Of a stretch of 64,000 nucleotides of DNA, positions 59,346 to 64,000 are shown piece after piece (position 1 is the stretch's first letter; every line of letters starts with the position of its first letter). The position numbers and the translations under genes were made by a program. The notes below the pieces were generated by a model that saw only the letters and a list, made by a program, of their open reading frames with translations, was not told the origin of the DNA and did not search any database. Source of the DNA: Candidatus Intricatilinea gracilis. Lineage in GTDB: Bacteria; Pseudomonadota; Gammaproteobacteria; Burkholderiales; Burkholderiaceae_C. The stretch covers positions 124,001 through 188,000 of the forward strand of contig JADJDQ010000006.1 in the NCBI GenBank assembly GCA_016702605.1, given 5' to 3'.

Positions 59346-60626
59346 ATGCAGACTCGCAGACATTTCATCAACACAGCGCTGAGCGTGGGCGGGCTGGGCC
59401 TGAGCGGCGCGGCGCTGGCCCAGTTTCGCGTCGAGATCTCGGGTGTCGGCGCCACCCAGGTGCCCATCACTTTGCTGCGGTACCGCGACGAAGACAAGGC
59501 GCCCGTGGCCGTGTCTGCCGTCGTGCGTGCCGATCTAGAGCGCAGCGGGCTGTTCTCGTTTGTCGACTCACCCACCACGGGGCTGGACGACACCAGTCGA
59601 CCAGCCATGCCCGACTGGCGTGCGCTCAATGTCGACGCCTTGTCGGCAGGCTCGGTCACCCGCCTGGCCGACGGGCGCTTCGACGTGCGCTATCGGCTGT
59701 GGGATGTCCTCAAGGGCGCCGAGTTGTCGGCCCAGTCGATCGCCGTGCCTCGCGAGGACCTGCGCCTGGCAGCGCACCGCATCGCAGACGAGATCTACGA
59801 GAAACTCATCGGCGAACCGGGCGTTTTCTCGTCGCGTATCTCCTACGTCAGCAAGGCAGCAGGGCGTCACACCTTGTGGGTGGCCGATGCCGACGGTGAA
59901 CAGGCGCAAGTGGGCGTGGCCGGGCCCGAGCCCATCATCTCGCCGGCCTGGTCGCCCGACAGCCGCGAACTGGCCTATGTGTCGTTCGAGACCAAGAAGG
60001 CCGTCGTCTACGTGCAGGACGTCCTGAGCGGCAAGCGCCGCGTGGTGGCCAACTTCCGCGGCAGCAACAGCGCGCCGGCCTGGTCACCCGATGCCAGCCA
60101 GCTGGTCGTCACCCTCACGCGTGATGGCAGCTCGCAGCTCTACACCATGGGCCGCGGCGGAGACAACCTCAGGCGCCTGACCAACAGTGGCGCCATCGAC
60201 ACCGAAGGGGCCTGGTCGGCCGACGGCCAGTTCATCTACTTCGTCAGCGACCGTGGCGGCGGTCCGCAGATCTACCGCATACCGGCGAGTGGCGGCAATG
60301 CCGAGCGGGTGAGCTATCAAGGCAATTACAACATCAGCCCGGCGCTCAGCGCCGACGGCCGCTACATGGCCTACATCAGCCGCACCGGCAACAGCTTTCG
60401 GCTGATGCTTCAGGAACTGGCCAGCGGAACCAGCATCGCCCTGACCGACACCAATGACGACGAAAGCCCGAGCTTCTCGCCCAACAGCCGCCTCATCATC
60501 TACGCCAGCCGGGCCGGCGGGCGCGATGTGCTCATGACCACCAACCTCACCGGGCGCATCAAGACCCGCCTGGCCATTCCACAGGCCGATGTGCGCGAGC
60601 CGGTGTGGGGCCCCAAGCTGCGTTGA
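59346..60626 (+). CDS. tolB: Tol-Pal system beta-propeller protein TolB
   Basis: 426 residues. After the signal peptide the N-terminal domain (about 25-150) precedes a six-bladed propeller with recurring ISPAWSPDSRELAYVS, SAPAWSPDASQLVVT, TEGAWSADGQFIYFVSD, ISPALSADGRYMAYIS and SPSFSPNSRLIIYAS. The signal peptide has TRRHFI, a Tat-like twin arginine, unusual for TolB, which is normally Sec-exported. It is followed by pal and cpoB; tolQ, tolR and tolA are not in the window, so the locus is split from them or they lie elsewhere. The 157-bp gap to the glycosyltransferase holds the promoter. Confidence 0.95.
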   Translation: MQTRRHFINTALSVGGLGLSGAALAQFRVEISGVGATQVPITLLRYRDEDKAPVAVSAVVRADLERSGLFSFVDSPTTGLDDTSRPAMPDWRALNVDALSAGSVTRLADGRFDVRYRLWDVLKGAELSAQSIAVPREDLRLAAHRIADEIYEKLIGEPGVFSSRISYVSKAAGRHTLWVADADGEQAQVGVAGPEPIISPAWSPDSRELAYVSFETKKAVVYVQDVLSGKRRVVANFRGSNSAPAWSPDASQLVVTLTRDGSSQLYTMGRGGDNLRRLTNSGAIDTEGAWSADGQFIYFVSDRGGGPQIYRIPASGGNAERVSYQGNYNISPALSADGRYMAYISRTGNSFRLMLQELASGTSIALTDTNDDESPSFSPNSRLIIYASRAGGRDVLMTTNLTGRIKTRLAIPQADVREPVWGPKLR

Positions 60627-60767
60627 TGCGGCAAACGTCGCACTACGTCAACCCGCAGTGCGACGACGGGAACGACCACAGGGATTCGAGTCCAAGACCC
60701 ATCCGATCCGTCGACACCGGCAGCAGCCGGCGGCGAGAGACGGAGCTTCCACCTACGGAGAAAACCA

Positions 60768-61433
60768 ATGATCAAGATCGACATGGCGACCGGACGGGCT
60801 GCTCCATGCGGCCTCTGGCGCCGCCGCGGCGCCGCGCTGGCGAGCGCCGCCCTGGTCACGTTGCTGCTCGGGGCTTGCGCCTCGAGCACCCGGCTCGACC
60901 CGTTGCCCCCGGTCGAGAACCGCGGCGGTGCGCGGGGGCCGGCAGACGCCGCCAGTTCGGCCAGCGCCTTGCCGACGGCGCAGTCGCGCGTGGCCTCGGT
61001 CGAGCTTGGCCGCACCGGCCCGGGTGGCACGGCCAGCGACCTGTCGCCGCTGGGTGGCAGCGGCGTCAAGCCGGGTGGTGTCGGCGCCGACGCACTCGCC
61101 GGCGGCAATGGCAAGGTGATCTATTTCGACTTCAACAGTTACGTCGTGCGTGACGACTACAAGCCGGTGATCGACGCCCAGGCACGCCGCCTGGCGGCCG
61201 ACCGCAGCCGCAAGCTGCTGCTCGAAGGCCACACCGACGAACGTGGTGGCAGCGAGTTCAACCTGGCTCTGGGGCAGAAGCGCGCCGAGGCCGTGTTGCG
61301 CGCCCTTGCCCTGCTGGGTGCGCAAGACAGCCAGCTCGAGGCCGTGAGTTACGGCAAGGAACGCCCGGCCGTAGGTGGCAGTGACGAAGCCGCCTGGGCC
61401 ATGAATCGCCGCGTCGAACTGAGGGATCGCTGA
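60768..61433 (+). CDS. pal: Peptidoglycan-associated lipoprotein Pal
   Basis: 221 residues, longer than usual because of an Ala/Gly/Ser-rich linker. ATG at 60768 with GGAG nearby. Signal peptide ends in lipobox LLGAC (Cys about 38). The OmpA-like C-terminal domain (about 115-221) has VIYFDFNSYVV, LEGHTDERGGSEFNLALGQKRAEAV, and WAMNRRVELR, which bind diaminopimelate in peptidoglycan. Part of tolB-pal-cpoB; its stop overlaps the cpoB start as TGATG. Confidence 0.95.
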   Translation: MIKIDMATGRAAPCGLWRRRGAALASAALVTLLLGACASSTRLDPLPPVENRGGARGPADAASSASALPTAQSRVASVELGRTGPGGTASDLSPLGGSGVKPGGVGADALAGGNGKVIYFDFNSYVVRDDYKPVIDAQARRLAADRSRKLLLEGHTDERGGSEFNLALGQKRAEAVLRALALLGAQDSQLEAVSYGKERPAVGGSDEAAWAMNRRVELRDR

Positions 61434-62398
61434 TGGACACCAACTTGTCGACAACAAACTCGCTGGCCACGGCCTCGATGGCAGGCGCCGCGGCGTGCAG
61501 GCGCGCCAGTCACGCGATGACGGGTCGTCATGGCCTGGGCCTTGGCCGTCTGGTCGCGGTGCTGGCCCTGTGTGGCGCCAGCCTGGGCGCCCAGGCCGGC
61601 CTGTTCGACGACGAAGAGGCGCGCCGCGCCATCGTCGATCTGCGTACCAAGCTCGATGCCGTCCAGTTGCAGGGCGACACCCGCAATACCGAACTGAAGC
61701 AGAACATCACCGACGCCAATGTGGCCTTGTCGGCCGAGCTGACAAGCAAGATCACGACCCAGCTGACGCAACAGATGACCGAGCAGTTCGACCAGCTGCG
61801 ACGCAGCTTGCTCGAACTCAACAACCAGCTCGAGCTGATGCGTGGTGATCTGGCCAAGCTGCGTGGTCAGGACGAACTGCAGCAGCAGGGCATACGTGAC
61901 CTCAGCAAGGAGGGGGCCGAACTGCAGCGCAAGAACACCGATCAGCTGGCCGCCTTCGAAGCGCGACTGCTCAGACTCGAGCCTCAAAAACTCAGCCTCG
62001 ATGGCCGCGAGGTGACGGTCGAGGCCGAGGAGAAGAAGTCGTACGACGATGCCGTGGCACTGCTGCGCAACAACGACTTTGCCGGGGCCATCGCCGGTCT
62101 GACGACCTTCACGCGGCGCTACCCGGCCAGTCCCTTCGCGGCCCACGCCTCTTACTGGCTGGCCACGGCGCACTACAGCAAGGGTGATCTCAAGGACGCC
62201 ATGAGTGGTTACCGCTCGGTCGTGGCCAGTTACCCCGACCACCCACGCGCCGCCGAAGCCATGCTCGCCCTGGCCAACTGCCAGGCCGAGAGCAAGGACG
62301 TCAAGGGTGCCCGCAAGACGCTCGAAGAGCTGGTCAGGACCTATCCCAATACCGAAGCCGCGGCTGCGGGCCGCGACCGCATCGCCATGTTGCGATAG
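61433..62398 (+). CDS. cpoB: Cell division coordinator CpoB (YbgF)
   Basis: 321 residues. A longer-than-normal signal peptide ends in ASLGAQA. Residues about 60-190 form a Leu/Gln-rich coiled-coil trimerisation region. The C-terminal TPR domain (about 195-321) has KKSYDDAVALLRNNDFAGAIAGLTTFTRRYP, ASYWLATAHYSKGDLKDAMSGYRSVVASYPDHP and a third repeat ending TYPNTEAAAAGR. CpoB links outer-membrane constriction through Tol-Pal with PBP1b activity. Start overlaps the pal stop. Confidence 0.93.
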   Translation: MDTNLSTTNSLATASMAGAAACRRASHAMTGRHGLGLGRLVAVLALCGASLGAQAGLFDDEEARRAIVDLRTKLDAVQLQGDTRNTELKQNITDANVALSAELTSKITTQLTQQMTEQFDQLRRSLLELNNQLELMRGDLAKLRGQDELQQQGIRDLSKEGAELQRKNTDQLAAFEARLLRLEPQKLSLDGREVTVEAEEKKSYDDAVALLRNNDFAGAIAGLTTFTRRYPASPFAAHASYWLATAHYSKGDLKDAMSGYRSVVASYPDHPRAAEAMLALANCQAESKDVKGARKTLEELVRTYPNTEAAAAGRDRIAMLR

Positions 62399-62456
62399 GC
62401 TGTCCGCCGGTTCGATCCTCACCTCACTCACGGGCGCCGTGGGTGACGCCCCTCCA

Positions 62457-62476
62457 GCGCCGGCACATGCCGGCGC
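62457..62476. other. Hairpin upstream of the YeeE-family gene
   Basis: GCGCCGGC-ACAT-GCCGGCGC, perfect 8-bp arms, 16 bp before the ATG at 62492 and 59 bp after cpoB. Without a T run it is a poor intrinsic terminator, but it could limit translation or stabilise mRNA. Confidence 0.45.
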
Positions 62477-62491
62477 ATCACTTTCATCACC

Positions 62492-63613
62492 ATGCCTTCG
62501 ACACCCGCCGACCTGGCCCACCTGACGAATCAATTGCTGTGGGCCGCCCTTGCGCTGGGTGCCATCTTCGGTGCGCTGGCCCAGCGCAGCCATTTCTGCA
62601 CCATGGGCGCCATCGCCGACGTGGTCAACCTGGGCGACACCACACGGCTGCGCATGTGGGTGATGGCCATCGCCGTGGCCGTGATCGGCTTCAATGCCAT
62701 GGTGGCCGCCGGTTGGGTCGACGCCGGCAAGTCGATCTACGGTGGGCCGCGGGTGCTCTGGGCCTCGGGCCTGGTCGGTGGGGTGATGTTCGGCTTCGGC
62801 ATGGTGCTGGCCTCGGGTTGTGGCAACCGCAACCTGGTGCGCCTGGGCGGTGGCAACCTCAAGTCGCTGGTTGTGCTGCTGGTGCTGGGCCTGAGCGCCT
62901 GGGCCACGCTGCGAGGTGTGACCGGTGTGGTGCGTGTCGCCACCGTCGACCAATGGGCGCTGGTGCTGCCGGTATCGCAGGATCTGCCCAGCCTGCTTGC
63001 GCGTGCCAGTGGTGGCTCGGTGCCCCAGTTGGCGCTGGGCCTGGGCCTCGTGCTCGGTGGTGGCCTGCTGGCCTGGTCGCTCGCCAGCGCCGATGCGCGC
63101 AAGCCCGGCGTGTTGCTGGGTGGCCTGGGTAGCGGTGCGGTGGTGCTGGCGGCCTGGTGGGCGTCGGGGGTGATGGGTTATCTGCCCGAACACCCCGAGA
63201 CACTGGAGCCCACCTTCCTGACCACGGCGTCACAACGCATGGAGGCCATCAGCTTCGTCGGCCCGGTGGCTGCGGGCATGGAGTGGCTGGTGTTCTTCAG
63301 CGATACCTCGCGCCACCTCAGCCTGGGCGTGGCGGCGGTCATCGGTGTGGTGGCCGGCGCCTGTGTGGTGGCGGTGGTTCGCCGCGAGTTCAGGCTCGAG
63401 TCGTTTCGTGACCCGGCCGACATGGCCCGCCATCTGGTCGGTGCCGTGTTGATGGGTGTGGGTGGTGTCACCGCGCTGGGCTGCACGGTGGGGCAGGGCA
63501 TCAGTGGTGTGTCGACGCTGGGCCTGACGAGTTTCATCGCCCTGGCCGGCATCGTTCTCGGCTGCCTGGCGGGCTTGAAGTTCCTGATGTGGCAACTGGA
63601 GCGCTCGGCGTGA
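62492..63613 (+). CDS. YeeE/YedE (TsuA-like) thiosulfate/sulfur transporter
   Basis: 373 residues, about 9-10 membrane helices. Three cysteine-containing conserved loops characteristic of the family: QRSHFCTMGAIADV, FGMVLASGCGNRNLVRLGGGNLKSL, and GVGGVTALGCTVGQGISGVST. In TsuA of Spirochaeta these cysteines relay thiosulfate through the membrane. The substrate here could be thiosulfate or a related sulfur compound. It overlaps tcdA (GTGA), whose relatives handle sulfur or adenylated carboxylates. No tusA-like gene is adjacent within the window. Confidence 0.9.
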   Translation: MPSTPADLAHLTNQLLWAALALGAIFGALAQRSHFCTMGAIADVVNLGDTTRLRMWVMAIAVAVIGFNAMVAAGWVDAGKSIYGGPRVLWASGLVGGVMFGFGMVLASGCGNRNLVRLGGGNLKSLVVLLVLGLSAWATLRGVTGVVRVATVDQWALVLPVSQDLPSLLARASGGSVPQLALGLGLVLGGGLLAWSLASADARKPGVLLGGLGSGAVVLAAWWASGVMGYLPEHPETLEPTFLTTASQRMEAISFVGPVAAGMEWLVFFSDTSRHLSLGVAAVIGVVAGACVVAVVRREFRLESFRDPADMARHLVGAVLMGVGGVTALGCTVGQGISGVSTLGLTSFIALAGIVLGCLAGLKFLMWQLERSA

Positions 63614-64000
63614 GCGAGCTGGCGGCTCGCCAGGCCGCAACCGCCAGCAATGTCGTTGTTGAAGACTCGGTCGCCACCCCGGCAGCAGGTGCCGCCGCAC
63701 CCGGCGCCACGCGTGATGGTGATCTCGATGCCGACCTCGAACGCCGTTTCGGCGGCCTGCGCAGGCTCTGGGGCGACGCCGCCTACCAGCGTGTGCGTGC
63801 CGCACGGGTGGCCGTGGTGGGCGTTGGCGGTGTCGGCTCGTGGGCGGTGGAGGCGCTGGCCCGCTGTGGTGTGGCCGAACTGGTGCTGATCGATTTCGAC
63901 CAGGTCGCCGAGTCCAACATCAACCGCCAGGTGCAGGCACTGGGCGACACCGTCGGCGCCGCCAAGGTCACGGCGCTGGCGCGGCGTATCGCCGACATTC
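63610..64000 (+). CDS. tcdA: tRNA threonylcarbamoyladenosine dehydratase TcdA, N-terminal part (cut by window end)
   Basis: 130 codons seen, open at the window edge. GTG at 63610 overlaps the previous stop. After about 45 residues of low-complexity leader, the ThiF/E1-like domain begins LERRFGGLRRLWGDAAYQRVRAARVAVVGVGGVGSWAVEALARCGV, then LVLIDFDQVAESNINRQVQALGDTVGAAKV. The glycine-rich nucleotide motif, the Asp, and the SNINRQ arginine are all intact and match E. coli TcdA. It makes cyclic t6A in tRNA from t6A using ATP. The catalytic cysteine lies beyond the window. Confidence 0.9.
   Translation, partial: MSELAARQAATASNVVVEDSVATPAAGAAAPGATRDGDLDADLERRFGGLRRLWGDAAYQRVRAARVAVVGVGGVGSWAVEALARCGVAELVLIDFDQVAESNINRQVQALGDTVGAAKVTALARRIADI

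Overview
High-GC, densely coded bacterial chromosome (roughly two thirds G+C by eye). Protein families, gene neighbourhoods and PHB metabolism (PhaR, intracellular PhaZ) point to a betaproteobacterium of order Burkholderiales, probably in or near the Leptothrix/Rubrivivax/Ideonella group; this is inferred from gene content only. No insertion sequence, prophage, CRISPR array or rRNA operon was seen. One tRNA gene (Ala, CGC) is present.

Layout. 0-3.5 kb (minus): signalling set of an HD-GYP response regulator, a PhnD-like periplasmic binding protein and a PAS sensor cut by the window edge. 3.6-5.3 kb: Kef/YbaL-type cation/proton antiporter. 5.5-9.7 kb: RNA-repair locus rtcBA with divergent rtcR. 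It has a near-consensus sigma-54 promoter and an upstream palindrome, but rtcB carries a one-base frameshift. 9.8-11.2 kb: MFS transporter, terminator, tRNA-Ala. 11.3-15.2 kb (plus): histidine kinase, FixJ-type regulator, secreted HbpS/GlcG-like haem-binding protein and secreted ankyrin protein.

15.2-26.8 kb (minus): complete aerobic CO dehydrogenase locus, rcoM-coxM-S-L-G-D-E-xdhC-mocA-like-membrane protein. CoxL has the form I active-site loop AYRCSFR. RcoM has the PAS-haem and LytTR architecture, and the rcoM-coxM gap carries three direct TTCGTK repeats at 20/21-bp spacing, the arrangement described for RcoM operators. The organism should therefore oxidise CO under direct CO control.

27-34.5 kb: alpha/beta hydrolase, RnfB-like ferredoxin, PHB depolymerase phaZ (with a PhaR-like operator), HDOD protein, and divergent membrane and soluble pyrophosphatases (hppA/ppa). 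34.6-48.4 kb: FemAB-like acyltransferase divergent from nadE with interlocking start codons, lipoprotein metalloprotease, degenerate chemoreceptor, aminopeptidase P, and an acyl-CoA synthetase/ThDP-lyase pair. 48.5-52.1 kb: branched-chain 2-oxoacid dehydrogenase E1a-E1b-E2. 52.2-58.4 kb: UPF1-like helicase, YiaA, phaR, tesA, ABC ATPase, rlmB, lipoprotein. 58.4-64 kb: LPS-type glycosyltransferase, tolB-pal-cpoB, YeeE/TsuA transporter and the start of tcdA.

Main themes are CO-based energy supply under haem control, PHB storage, envelope maintenance and RNA repair. The best leads are the cox locus with its uncharacterised distal genes, the kinase/regulator/HbpS/ankyrin set, and the broken rtcB.
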